From Shewanella psychropiezotolerans (GTDB lineage: Bacteria > Pseudomonadota > Gammaproteobacteria > Enterobacterales > Shewanellaceae), in contig NZ_CP041614.1 in assembly GCF_007197555.1 (NCBI RefSeq), positions 1,108,001 to 1,172,000 on the forward strand: a stretch of 64,000 bases of DNA, given 5' to 3'. The position numbers were made by a program, and so were the translations under genes. Below, piece after piece: positions 8,953 through 17,700 of this stretch (positions are counted from its first letter, which is position 1; every line of letters begins with the position of its first letter). The notes under the pieces are model-generated. The model was given only the letters and a program-made list of their open reading frames with translations. It made no database searches and was not told the origin of the DNA.

Positions 8953-10023
8953 TTACTTGCTGGCTTGTTGTTCGAGTAACATCCGATAGGCGTCCAGGGC
9001 GATAACATCGCCATCATCCAGGCCGGAGAGGATCTCTGCTTTGTGGTTATCGGATACGCCGATGCGTACCTGATTAAGCACAAAACCTTGTCCCAATTTT
9101 CGATATACAGCGCTCAGCTCGCCACGCTCGATCAATGCTGATTTTGGGATCGTGATGAGCTTAATGATCCCGGAACTGAATCTGGCCTTAGCCCACATCC
9201 CCGGCATCAGATTAGGCTCGCCCTCGGGAAGCGAGATGCGCACCTGGTAGCTGTGACTGAGGGGGTCGGCGAAAGAGAAGATGGTGAGCTTATCTGAGCT
9301 GAACTCACGACCATCTTTGAGGCTGAGTTTAAACCTAGGCTGACGTTTTAACGCATCTATATATCTTTGGGGCACCTGAGTGATAGCGCGCATCTGGCTC
9401 AGTGAGAAACCAGACAGTAGAGGCTGACTCGGACTGACGGTTTCCCCTAGCTCAACATGTCTCTGGGTGACTATGCCTGAGAAGGGCGCGGACACCGTGG
9501 TATAGGTGAGTGATTCATTGGCCCGTATGATGTTGGCTTTGGCCGCAGAGACCTCTTGTTCGGCGGATGTTGCCCGGGCAATGGCCTCATCCATTTTACC
9601 CTGGGAGATGGCGCCTTGGGGGAATAGCGCTTCATAACGATTTTTTGTCTGCTGCGCCTTTGTGTTTAATGCCACTGCTCTGGCAAGCCCAGCTTCGGCG
9701 CTGGCAAGCTCTGCCCCTTGTTCCTTGCTGGTGATCTCGAGTAATGCCGCGCCCTTAGGCACAATATCGTTCACATCATAGTTGAGCCTGAGTATCCGCC
9801 CCGAGGTTTGTGCCGATACTGTAGCTGCCTTTACCGCCTCCAGTGTGGCATCGAGTTCGACCCATTTGGTTTGCTCTGTATTGGATACCCGAATCGTCTC
9901 TATGGAGTTTGAACTTGCCATCGCGGCTAGGACCGGGGTGCTGACGCCCAGGAAAATCAGGGGGAGCAAGGCTGTAATAAACACAGCCGAACTTAGGCTG
10001 GATTGATGAGAGCTAGCGGACAT
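8953..10023 (-). CDS. RND efflux periplasmic adaptor (membrane fusion protein)
   Basis: A 356-residue adaptor: signal peptide or anchor at residues 12-33, then the usual order of barrel-sandwich (lipoyl) half, alpha-helical hairpin (about 100-170, rich in Ala and Gln), second lipoyl half with TVSAPFSGIVTQRHVELGE, beta-barrel and membrane-proximal domain. It bridges the RND pump encoded 15 bases downstream to an outer-membrane channel. It is the first gene of the minus-strand operon; its promoter lies in the divergent region 10024-10180. Confidence 0.9.
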   Translation of the reverse strand: MSASSHQSSLSSAVFITALLPLIFLGVSTPVLAAMASSNSIETIRVSNTEQTKWVELDATLEAVKAATVSAQTSGRILRLNYDVNDIVPKGAALLEITSKEQGAELASAEAGLARAVALNTKAQQTKNRYEALFPQGAISQGKMDEAIARATSAEQEVSAAKANIIRANESLTYTTVSAPFSGIVTQRHVELGETVSPSQPLLSGFSLSQMRAITQVPQRYIDALKRQPRFKLSLKDGREFSSDKLTIFSFADPLSHSYQVRISLPEGEPNLMPGMWAKARFSSGIIKLITIPKSALIERGELSAVYRKLGQGFVLNQVRIGVSDNHKAEILSGLDDGDVIALDAYRMLLEQQASK

Positions 10024-10184
10024 ATCGAGTACCCAAAACTGATTGATAAAAGTTCATGAGAAAATTCTAATGGAGTTTTTTCGGGCTTGCAATCAGTTTA
10101 TTAGAAAAATGCGATGGAACGCTCGATGTGGTTTGTAATGGACAGGGATGAGTGGCTGCGATGAGTGACTTAAAATTCAGTTAA

Positions 10185-10323
10185 CGGACAAGGTGTTCAC
10201 CTGTCCGCTAACAAATCGGACACAAATAATGCCCATTTGAGTAAATGATCGGACACATGCTGCTCAAATGAGCAAATAATCGGACACTTTCTCTATGTGT
10301 CCGCGGACACTTTTAGCGTCCGA
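10185..10323 (+). promoter_or_regulatory. Cluster of CGGACA/TGTCCG half-sites (probable enhancer for an NtrC-type regulator)
   Basis: Eight copies of the hexamer or close variants lie within 139 bases: CGGACA at 10185, 10217, 10250, 10281 and 10304; TGTCCG at 10202 and 10298; and a GTCCGA at 10318. Some form dyads, the best being the perfect palindrome GTGTCCGCGGACAC at 10297-10310. They end about 50 bases before a sigma-54 promoter, the usual place for an enhancer. The regulator encoded at 16120 is the obvious candidate to bind them. Confidence 0.7.
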
Positions 10324-10371
10324 TTTACAACTTTTCACTCTAACTCATTGAATGTTAGCTAATGTCTATTT

Positions 10372-10388
10372 CTGGCACACTCCTTGTA
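10372..10388 (+). promoter_or_regulatory. Sigma-54 (-24/-12) promoter for the ABC export operon
   Basis: CTGGCACACTCCTTGTA matches the RpoN consensus with the GG and the -12 dinucleotide exactly ten bases apart; the -12 element is GT instead of the usual GC. It sits downstream of the CGGACA cluster and upstream of the adaptor gene. Confidence 0.7.
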
Positions 10389-10730
10389 TATAGTAAGTCA
10401 CTGCAAGATTGATTAATTGAAAGATAGTGATACAGCACTCACTAAACGGACAGGGATAGTAATACTAGTCCGTATAAATATACGGTCTATTCAGAGTCTC
10501 TCAGAGTTTTCAATTCAAGGCGCATTGATGAAGAAATGGTTATTCCCTTTTAAGTCAATGCAAAGTAGAAGTGGAAAGCCTGAGAGGCTCACAACGTGCG
10601 GGGTTCACAGCACTTTATGCTGCGTTGAATGCTTTAGAAATAGAATTACTATGAGCTTCAATCATCCGCCTTACCTACAGCGCTGTGAACTCCCGCTGAA
10701 TGAACAGATATTTATGAGGACTAGTATAAG
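10389..10730 (+). other. Long untranslated leader of the ABC operon
   Basis: About 340 bases separate the sigma-54 promoter from the adaptor start codon. A 105-codon frame (10417-10734) crosses it but has no convincing ribosome binding site, an odd Cys/Arg-rich composition and no family resemblance. It is either noise or a leader peptide; I do not call it a gene. Confidence 0.45.
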
Positions 10731-11993
10731 ATGATTCAGGATACCAGCGGACAGGACACAGAGATTCAGCCAAACATGGGCAAGAAACTGAAATGGCCTT
10801 TAGTGGCCGGGGCGGCTGTGCTATTGGTTTCCGGTCTGGTTTGGTCCAGTGTTGGCGGCAGTCAGATCAGCGAGTCGATTAAACGCAGTGAACTTAGATT
10901 TGCCACCTTAGAGCTAGGCACCCTGACCAGAGACATAGCCACTACAGGTAAAATTGTCGCGGCTAACGCGCCCATCTTATATAGCACTGACCAAGGTACA
11001 GTGACACTACTGGCAAAGCCTGGCGACAGAGTCGAATTGGGTGATGTGGTGGCTACTATCGAGAGTCACAAGTTGACCAACAGCCTTAAACAACAAGAAG
11101 CCTTGTTAGAAGGCATGCTGAGCGCATTAGAAAGAGCCCGTCTCGATGCCCGTCGTGAGCAACTTAAAGCACTACAAACATTAGACATGGCCAAGGTCGA
11201 CCTGGAGGCGGCGGATAGAGAGAGTCGCCGCGGTGATGAGCTAATCCAAAATAAACTCATCTCCAAAATTGATTTCGAGAAGGGCAAGGATGACCTGCAT
11301 AAGGCCAAGTTGTTGTCCGCTCATGCTAAGCAGGACGCCGAGCTGATGCGAGACACCTTGGCCTTCGAGATAAAGAACAAGGAGTCGGAAGTGAATCGTC
11401 AGAAGTTAGTGGTCAGCGAGCTTGAACGTCAGGTCGGCGCGCTAAATATCAAGGCGCCCGTTGGCGGCATCATAGGTAACTGGTTAACGGAGCAAAAAGC
11501 CCGTATCGGTCAGAGCCAACCCATACTCACTGTGGTTGATTTAAGTGCCTTCGAAGCAGAGCTAGCGGTACCTGAGTCCTATGCCGACGAGTTAGGACTC
11601 GGCATGGCAGTGGAACTGAGTTTCGGCGAACTTACCCTGATTGGCGAGCTGTCATCTATCTCACCCGAGGTGAGAAATCGTGAAGTTACCGCTCGTGTCA
11701 GGTTTGAGCAAGACGAGCGTCTGCATCTGCGTCAGAACCAGCGTCTATCGGCTAGGGTGCTATTAGAAAACAGACCTAATGTCTTGATGGTGAAGCGCGG
11801 TGCATTTGTCTCAACCGGTGGCGGCAGAGAAGTCTATGCCATGAATAGCGACATCGCCGAGCAAACAGATATTCAGTTGGGGGCCCGTAGCATGAGTCAT
11901 ATCGAAGTATTGCAAGGCGGCAAGGCGGGGGATGTCTGGGTGATTTCCAGTATCCAGCCATTCAACAAAGCCGAGCAAGTCTTAGTACGCTAA
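10731..11993 (+). CDS. HlyD/MacA-type periplasmic adaptor of an ABC exporter
   Basis: A 420-residue adaptor with a membrane anchor at about residues 22-40, a first lipoyl half (LLAKPGDRVELGDVVATIESH), a long coiled-coil hairpin (about 115-225, with many Arg, Glu and Lys), a second lipoyl half (ALNIKAPVGGIIGNWLTEQ), and a beta-barrel domain. It would couple the ABC permeases encoded downstream to an outer-membrane channel. It is the first gene of a plus-strand operon (adaptor, small protein, ATPase, two permeases) under the sigma-54 promoter. The ATG lies 13 bases after a GAGG. Confidence 0.88.
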   Translation: MIQDTSGQDTEIQPNMGKKLKWPLVAGAAVLLVSGLVWSSVGGSQISESIKRSELRFATLELGTLTRDIATTGKIVAANAPILYSTDQGTVTLLAKPGDRVELGDVVATIESHKLTNSLKQQEALLEGMLSALERARLDARREQLKALQTLDMAKVDLEAADRESRRGDELIQNKLISKIDFEKGKDDLHKAKLLSAHAKQDAELMRDTLAFEIKNKESEVNRQKLVVSELERQVGALNIKAPVGGIIGNWLTEQKARIGQSQPILTVVDLSAFEAELAVPESYADELGLGMAVELSFGELTLIGELSSISPEVRNREVTARVRFEQDERLHLRQNQRLSARVLLENRPNVLMVKRGAFVSTGGGREVYAMNSDIAEQTDIQLGARSMSHIEVLQGGKAGDVWVISSIQPFNKAEQVLVR

Positions 11994-12003
11994 GGAGAGC
12001 AAG

Positions 12004-12330
12004 ATGAATAAATTAAATCAAAAAAGTGGCTTAAACATACAGAGAGTGATCACAGTGTCGGCATTATTACTCCTGCTGGTTGCCGTTCAGGTATCGACTC
12101 AGAGCATCGGCGATTGGTATGTATTTGGCCTTAACGTATTAGAGATGACGACGCCTGTTACGCCAGTATTCACTGAAGTATCAAATGTCACCACAGGCCT
12201 AAACACACACTTAGGCACAGGTATGGTCTCTGGCTTAGGCACTGACTCAGATATAGCGAATATCTTGACCGACATAGGTATTTTCACGCAGAAATTTGTC
12301 ATAGGAATTATCGAGTGTGCCTTGGATTAA
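12004..12330 (+). CDS. Small membrane-anchored protein of unknown function in the ABC operon
   Basis: I do not recognise this 108-residue protein. It has a short basic N-terminus, one hydrophobic segment (about residues 16-31, ALLLLLVAVQV), and then a Thr/Gly-rich extracytoplasmic part (many TT, TG and LG pairs) ending in a hydrophobic tail with one Cys. An AAGGAG ribosome binding site stands six bases before the ATG, 11 bases after the adaptor stop, so it is surely translated with the operon. It could be an accessory subunit or the exported substrate; this is inference from position only. Confidence 0.65.
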   Translation: MNKLNQKSGLNIQRVITVSALLLLLVAVQVSTQSIGDWYVFGLNVLEMTTPVTPVFTEVSNVTTGLNTHLGTGMVSGLGTDSDIANILTDIGIFTQKFVIGIIECALD

Positions 12331-12334
12331 ATCC

Positions 12335-12399
12335 GTAGGACCGGCTTAAGCTTGTAGAACCAAGATAACCGGGAGCATCGCGGCTAAAGCCGCTCCTAC
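12335..12399. repeat. REP-type palindromic pair
   Basis: A head-to-head pair: GTAGGACCGGCTTAAGC on the left, GCGGCTAAAGCCGCTCCTAC on the right. It is the same family as 1507-1570. It lies inside the operon between the small protein and the ATPase, where it could act on message stability. Confidence 0.8.
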
Positions 12400-12443
12400 A
12401 ATGAGTGATAAAGAATTAAACGATAAAAACAGGGAATATTAAA

Positions 12444-13220
12444 ATGTTATCGATGAAAAGCATTAGTAAAGTATTTAAAACGGACTTAGTAGAGACTCAT
12501 GCGTTGCGTGACTTTAATCTCGAGGTAAAAGAAGGTGAGTTTGTAGCGGTCACAGGACCATCGGGTTCAGGTAAAACTACTTTCCTTAATATTGCTGGTC
12601 TGCTGGAAGGCTTCACCCACGGGGACTACTTCCTCGATGGCGTCAATATCTCCAATTTGAGTGACAACAAGAGTGCAGCCATTCGTAACGAGAAAATAGG
12701 CTTTATCTTTCAAGGTTTTAATTTAATCCCTGACCTTAACTTAGCTGAAAATGTTGAGGTGCCTCTGCGCTATCGTGGTTTCAACGCTAAAGAACGTAAG
12801 CGCCGTGTGCAACATGCATTAGAGCAAGTGGGTCTGGCGGCACGTATGAAGCACCTGCCATCACAACTGTCCGGTGGTCAGCAGCAACGTGTGGCGATTG
12901 CCCGTGCCCTTGCCGGCGAGCCTAGATTCCTGCTTGCCGATGAGCCTACGGGTAACTTAGACAGCATGATGGCGCGTCAGGTGATGGAGTTGTTGGAAGA
13001 TATCAATAAGGCTGGCACGACTATCATCATGGTGACTCATGATCCTGAGCTTGCACGCCGAGCTCAACGTAATATTCAGATTGTCGATGGTCAGGTTTGT
13101 GATTTTACTATGTATCAAGGCAGTGCAGGAGCCGAAAAGCCACACCTAGTTGCTGGGGCAGCTTCTGGTTTAGATAAAAGTGCCGATGAGTCAAAACAGA
13201 CTCAACAAGTCGCTAGCTAA
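12444..13220 (+). CDS. MacB/LolD-type ABC transporter ATPase
   Basis: A 258-residue ATPase with Walker A GPSGSGKTT (about residues 39-47), Q-loop in FIFQGFNLIPDL, signature LSGGQQQRVAIARA, Walker B FLLADEP followed by TGNLDS, and the switch His in MVTHDPELA. This is the LolD/FtsE/MacB subfamily that powers FtsX-like permeases by mechanotransmission rather than classic transport. A 35-residue polar tail after the core is unusual. The two downstream permease genes supply the membrane partners. Confidence 0.92.
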   Translation: MLSMKSISKVFKTDLVETHALRDFNLEVKEGEFVAVTGPSGSGKTTFLNIAGLLEGFTHGDYFLDGVNISNLSDNKSAAIRNEKIGFIFQGFNLIPDLNLAENVEVPLRYRGFNAKERKRRVQHALEQVGLAARMKHLPSQLSGGQQQRVAIARALAGEPRFLLADEPTGNLDSMMARQVMELLEDINKAGTTIIMVTHDPELARRAQRNIQIVDGQVCDFTMYQGSAGAEKPHLVAGAASGLDKSADESKQTQQVAS

Positions 13221-13225
13221 GGAGA

Positions 13226-14533
13226 GTGACCATGTTTTTCTATTATCTCGATTTAGCCTGGCGCAGCATTAAGAAGACGCCTCTGTTGTCATTGTTGATG
13301 GTACTCGCCATCTCTGTTGGCATCAGCACTACCATAACGACTCTGAATGTTTATCAGCTTATGTCTGTCAATCCTGCGGGAGAGCGTTCAGATAAGTTAA
13401 TTGCAGTGCAGCTTTGGAGTCAGGGCAAGGATGCCTGGAAAGAATTTAATGCCCAAGTGACCTATCAGGATGCATTTAACTTACGTAAGAGTGATCTGCC
13501 TGTACGTCAAACGGCTATGTTCGTTACCGGTTTAGCGATACAGACAGAAGATGCTGATTTTTCTCCTCTGTTAGAGTCTGTTCGGGTGACCGATAGCGAT
13601 TTCTTCGGGATGTTTTCTGTGCCTTTTCTCTATGGTGGAGCCTGGGATAAGAGTGTCGATACCGAGGCCGCTTATCAGGTGGTGATCAACGAAGAAATCA
13701 ATAAGCAGTTATTCTCGGGCGAAAACAGTGTTGGTAAGACTCTGTTCTTAGACAGCAAACCGTATCAAGTTGTTGGAGTGATTAAGACCTGGAATCCCAG
13801 TCCTCAATATTACGATGTGACCACTGGGGCATTCAAAGATAGCGCCCAGCTGTTTGTACCTTTCTCTCTGGCGCCTATCGAAGAGTTTCAGAGTTGGGGC
13901 AATAATCAAAGCTGGAAGCGAGAATCCATGGATACCTATAGTGATCGCCTTAATTCTGAGATGCATTGGATACAGTTTTGGGCCGAGGTGACCGATGATA
14001 AACAGCGTGATGAATATGCCCAGTGGTTGACGCGTTATGTGGAGCAGCAACAGCTCTTGGGTCGGTTCGAGAGCCCTGAAGCGGGTGCTCAGCTTTCGAA
14101 TGTTGCTCAGTGGTTGGATCTCAATGAAGTGGTTCCCGAAGACAACAAAATATTGGTTGGTCTCAGCGCGCTGTTTTTGCTGGTCTGTCTGGTGAACATG
14201 TTGGGGCTGTTACTGGCTAAATTTTTGAAACGAGCCCCGGAAGTCGGTGTTCGCCGTGCCATAGGCGCGAGCCGTAATCAGATATTTGCTCAGCACATGG
14301 TTGAAGTGGGCTTAATTGGCTTCTGTGGTGGTGTCTTGGGCTTAATCTGGGCATGGGGGTCATTGTCTATGTTGTCGGCACACTTCGATCTAGAAGAGTC
14401 TCTGACTCACCTGGATCCGAGTATGTGGATAATCGCACCGGCTATTGCCATCTGCGCCGCCTTAATTGCCGGGACTTATCCGGCCTGGCGCATCTGCTCT
14501 ACGAATCCAAGTGTTCATCTTAAGAGTCAGTAA
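13226..14533 (+). CDS. FtsX/MacB-like ABC permease (first)
   Basis: A 435-residue permease with helix 1 at about residues 17-40, a large periplasmic MacB_PCD domain (about 45-300), and three C-terminal helices of the FtsX domain containing the family motif KRAPEVGVRRAIGASRNQIF. It has the layout of half of a MacB dimer. The ATG follows the ATPase stop by five bases with GGAGAG before it, indicating translational linkage. It likely pairs with the next permease as a heterodimer. Confidence 0.9.
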   Translation: MTMFFYYLDLAWRSIKKTPLLSLLMVLAISVGISTTITTLNVYQLMSVNPAGERSDKLIAVQLWSQGKDAWKEFNAQVTYQDAFNLRKSDLPVRQTAMFVTGLAIQTEDADFSPLLESVRVTDSDFFGMFSVPFLYGGAWDKSVDTEAAYQVVINEEINKQLFSGENSVGKTLFLDSKPYQVVGVIKTWNPSPQYYDVTTGAFKDSAQLFVPFSLAPIEEFQSWGNNQSWKRESMDTYSDRLNSEMHWIQFWAEVTDDKQRDEYAQWLTRYVEQQQLLGRFESPEAGAQLSNVAQWLDLNEVVPEDNKILVGLSALFLLVCLVNMLGLLLAKFLKRAPEVGVRRAIGASRNQIFAQHMVEVGLIGFCGGVLGLIWAWGSLSMLSAHFDLEESLTHLDPSMWIIAPAIAICAALIAGTYPAWRICSTNPSVHLKSQ

Positions 14534-14567
14534 AGGCTGCCCGTGAAATTAGTAAAAGGAATTCTAC

Positions 14568-15779
14568 ATGTTACACATTAAACCTATCATCAATACCTTG
14601 ATGCGCAGCAAGAGTGGCCCGATCTTATTGCTGATACAGATCATTCTTTCTGTGGCGATTGTGGCGAATGCCAGTTTCATTATCAGCGAGCGCATTGCCT
14701 TGATGGATCGTGAATCTGGGACTATGGAAGAGGAGGTGTTTGATTTTCGCCTCTACGCCTTCGATTCTGATATCGACATTGAGTCTCAGAGTCCGCGTGA
14801 TATGCGAGCCATTCGTGAATTGCCTGGGGTGATAGATGCTACCATGACCAGCATGGTACCTCTGAGCGGTGGAGGCTGGTCTTCCGGCTATACCATAGGT
14901 AACAGTGAGGAAACGGCTAAGGATACTGAGAGTGCCGCTATCTATTATGGCGATGATCATATGGTCAATACTTTAGGTGTGGATCTGATCGAGGGACGTA
15001 ACTTCTATGCGGCAGAAATCGTCACCGGGAGTCCGGATCTGGCGACTCATGCCATAGTGTCTAAGGCGTTTGCTAAGGCGACCTGGGGAGATGAGCCAGC
15101 CATTGGTCAGATCATGTATGCGGGAGATTTCGGTAGTCAGCCGTTGCAGGTCATAGGCGTGGTGGATAAACTTCAGGGAGCCTGGGTCAATAGCTCATAT
15201 CTGGATAACAGTGTGATACTGAATGTGAGACTGGTGAACGTGTTCACTAAGGTCTTAGTCCGCGCCGAAGTTGGCACCTTAGCTCAGCTCAAAGAGGCGA
15301 TTCCGGCAGTGTTACATAAAGATCAACCCAATCGTGTTATTGAAGGTTTTACCTTGATCAGCGAGCATAGAAAAAGGGTGTACCGTAATCATGAGTTGAT
15401 GGCGACGGTACTGTCTATGATGGTGGTACTGCTGTTACTTATCACTTCTCTGGGATTAGCCGGTATGGTGATGTTTAATATTGAGCGACGCACCAAGCAG
15501 ATAGGCACCAGACGTGCACTTGGGGCTAAGCGCAGGGACATATTGAGCCTGTTTTTAGTGGAGAACTACATCATCTGTATCGTGGGCGGCATCATAGGTG
15601 GGCTGGTGGCAGTACAGCTGGGTCAGCAATTGATGACCTTCTATAGCTTGCCTAAGCTTGAGCTTATCTATCCGATAGTGACGGTCGCCGGCTTGATGGT
15701 ACTCACTACCGTAGCGGTCATCTTACCGGCAAGAAAAGCGGCTTGTATATCGCCGGCTACAGCGACCAGAAGCGTATAG
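14568..15779 (+). CDS. FtsX/MacB-like ABC permease (second)
   Basis: A 403-residue permease built like its neighbour: helix 1 near residues 15-35, a periplasmic MacB_PCD domain, and a C-terminal FtsX domain with ERRTKQIGTRRALGAKRRDIL and three helices. It is 34 bases downstream of the first permease. The last 65 bases of the gene are repeated twice more directly after the stop codon, so the present C-terminus (PARKAACISPATATRSV) lies in the first of three tandem copies. Confidence 0.9.
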   Translation: MLHIKPIINTLMRSKSGPILLLIQIILSVAIVANASFIISERIALMDRESGTMEEEVFDFRLYAFDSDIDIESQSPRDMRAIRELPGVIDATMTSMVPLSGGGWSSGYTIGNSEETAKDTESAAIYYGDDHMVNTLGVDLIEGRNFYAAEIVTGSPDLATHAIVSKAFAKATWGDEPAIGQIMYAGDFGSQPLQVIGVVDKLQGAWVNSSYLDNSVILNVRLVNVFTKVLVRAEVGTLAQLKEAIPAVLHKDQPNRVIEGFTLISEHRKRVYRNHELMATVLSMMVVLLLLITSLGLAGMVMFNIERRTKQIGTRRALGAKRRDILSLFLVENYIICIVGGIIGGLVAVQLGQQLMTFYSLPKLELIYPIVTVAGLMVLTTVAVILPARKAACISPATATRSV

Positions 15780-15912
15780 CGGTCATATTACCAGCGAGAA
15801 AAGCGGTTAATATTTATCGACGGCTACAGCGACTCGGAGCGTATAGCGGTCATCTTACCGGCGAGAAAAGCGGCCAATATATATCGCCAGCTACAGCGAC
15901 CAGAAGCGTATA
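15714..15912 (+). repeat. Three tandem copies of a 65-67-bp unit spanning the permease 3' end
   Basis: Copies run 15714-15778 (65 bp, coding), 15779-15845 (67 bp) and 15846-15912 (67 bp). Each starts GCGGTCAT and ends GCGTATA. Shared blocks include AGAAAAGCGG and GCTACAGCGAC. Copies 2 and 3 carry two extra bases compared with copy 1, and are non-coding because the stop codon TAG lies at the junction of copies 1 and 2. Confidence 0.92.
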
Positions 15913-15997
15913 GTCTGTCATTTAGTCTGTATCTTGATTTAACGTGTATTTAGCAGGATCTTAAACATCAGCTCCTCTGTTCGGGGAGTGCTGAAAT

Positions 15998-16034
15998 AAG
16001 CGAAAGAGAATTAGCCTTTAATTCTCTTTCGCTT
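15998..16034. terminator. Strong hairpin terminator after the ABC operon
   Basis: Two perfect 16-base arms (AAGCGAAAGAGAATTA and its complement) enclose a five-base loop. It separates the ABC operon from the regulator/kinase genes, so these are probably transcribed from their own promoter between 16035 and 16119. Confidence 0.8.
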
Positions 16035-16119
16035 TCAGTTAGTTTGAACCTAACTTGTTGAGCTAAAACGCTTGCCACAAACGATTTTAAACTACTAAAA
16101 GAAGAACGATAAAAGCAGT

Positions 16120-17622
16120 ATGGATACGATTCTCATCGTCGATGATAACCAGGCCGTGTGTGATGCATTGGCACTGATGTTGGAACTTCACGGGTATAAG
16201 ACCCACACCTGTTTATCCCCGGAAGTGGCTCTTGAGTTGGTTAAAATCCATGATATTGCCCTAGTGATCCAGGATATGAACTTCACTCAGGACACCACCT
16301 CGGGTGAAGAAGGAAAATCACTCTTCTATGATCTGCGTCGCTTACAGCCTCAACTCCCTATCGTGTTGATCACCGCCTGGACTCAGCTGGATATTGCCGT
16401 CGAGCTGGTTAAAGAGGGCGCGGCGGATTATATGGGTAAGCCTTGGGACGATGCCAAGCTACTCAACAGTGTGGGTAACCTTATTTCACTGCATACCCTG
16501 TCCCGGGAAAATACCCAATTACAGCGTGTCGAGAGCCAACGAATGGTGGCCATCAAGGATGCGGATCTGTGTGGAATAGTGTTCGCTAGTGGTTCGATGC
16601 AGCGCAGTGTCGACCTTGCCCTGCAGATCGCTCGTTCGGATGTGTCAGTGTTGATTACTGGCCCCAATGGCGCGGGTAAAGATAAGCTTGCCGACATTAT
16701 TCATGCTAACTCCCCCTTGAAGAATAAGCCTTTTATCAAGGTGAATATCGGTGCCTTGCCCATGGACTTGTTAGAGGCTGAGCTTTTCGGCGCAGAAGCC
16801 GGTGCTTTTACCGGAGCTAACAAGACCCGCATAGGCCGTTTCGAGGCGGCCGATGGCGGCACACTATTTCTGGACGAGATAGGTAACTTGTCTTTGTCGG
16901 GCCAGATTAAGCTGTTGCGCGTACTACAAACTGGTGAGTTTGAACGCTTGGGCAGTCATCAGACCCGCAAGGTCAATGTGCGCGTGCTTAGCGCCACCAA
17001 TGCCGAGCTTGCCCTCGACATTCGCGAGGGACGTTTCCGTGAGGATCTCTTCTATCGTCTCAATGTTATCGAGTTGGAGTTGTCTCCCCTCAATCAGCGC
17101 CAGAATGATATCCTGCCTCTGGTTAATCACTTTATCGGCCCAGACTTCTCCCTCAATAAACAGGCTCAGAGAGTACTGGTGGCCCACACTTGGCCGGGCA
17201 ATGTCAGGGAACTTGAAAATGCCTGTAAGCGCGCGGTGATCCTAGCGCCATCAAAGATACTGACCGCAGCCGATTTCGGTCTGGCCTCTGAGCCACTCGT
17301 GTCTAACCCCCTAGTTACTCAATCAGAATGGGGTATTCGTGGAAGTGAAGTCATTGAGTCTGCCCAGGACAAGCTAGTGTCGGACCCCGTACTTAAGCCA
17401 GAGTCAAAAATAGAGCCGATAGCCAAAACACCAAGGGTACAAGAATCAGGTAATGTTAGTGCCAATCCTAGTGCCTGTTCTAGCGTAAGCGTCATCGACA
17501 AGGCGAGCATACAAGCCGAGCTAGACAAGCATAAAGGCGTCATAGCGCGTGTGGCAAAATCTCTGGGACTCAGCAGGCAGGCCCTGTATCGCCGCATGGA
17601 AAAGTTTGGTATCAATAAGTAG
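16120..17622 (+). CDS. NtrC-family sigma-54-dependent response regulator
   Basis: A 500-residue regulator. The receiver domain (1-120) has the acidic pair D8/D9, phospho-acceptor D52 and KPW Lys. The AAA+ domain (about 150-390) contains Walker A GPNGAGKDK, a departure from the usual GESGTGKE, then the sigma-54-contact loop GAFTGA and Walker B GGTLFLDEIG. After a long Ser/Pro-rich linker comes a Fis-type helix-turn-helix (ARVAKSLGLSRQALYRRM). It should activate the upstream sigma-54 promoter at 10372, probably by binding the CGGACA sites. The kinase gene follows by 78 bases. Confidence 0.93.
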   Translation: MDTILIVDDNQAVCDALALMLELHGYKTHTCLSPEVALELVKIHDIALVIQDMNFTQDTTSGEEGKSLFYDLRRLQPQLPIVLITAWTQLDIAVELVKEGAADYMGKPWDDAKLLNSVGNLISLHTLSRENTQLQRVESQRMVAIKDADLCGIVFASGSMQRSVDLALQIARSDVSVLITGPNGAGKDKLADIIHANSPLKNKPFIKVNIGALPMDLLEAELFGAEAGAFTGANKTRIGRFEAADGGTLFLDEIGNLSLSGQIKLLRVLQTGEFERLGSHQTRKVNVRVLSATNAELALDIREGRFREDLFYRLNVIELELSPLNQRQNDILPLVNHFIGPDFSLNKQAQRVLVAHTWPGNVRELENACKRAVILAPSKILTAADFGLASEPLVSNPLVTQSEWGIRGSEVIESAQDKLVSDPVLKPESKIEPIAKTPRVQESGNVSANPSACSSVSVIDKASIQAELDKHKGVIARVAKSLGLSRQALYRRMEKFGINK

Positions 17623-17700
17623 CGGGACTCGAATATCTCGGGATTACGGATTTCGGGTGATGTTCGGGGAGATTAATCATGGATTTAATTATGTGTAGTT

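Noticed and set aside
10417..10734. 105-codon frame in the leader of the ABC operon
   Set aside because: No convincing ribosome binding site, odd composition, no family resemblance and overlap with the adaptor start.
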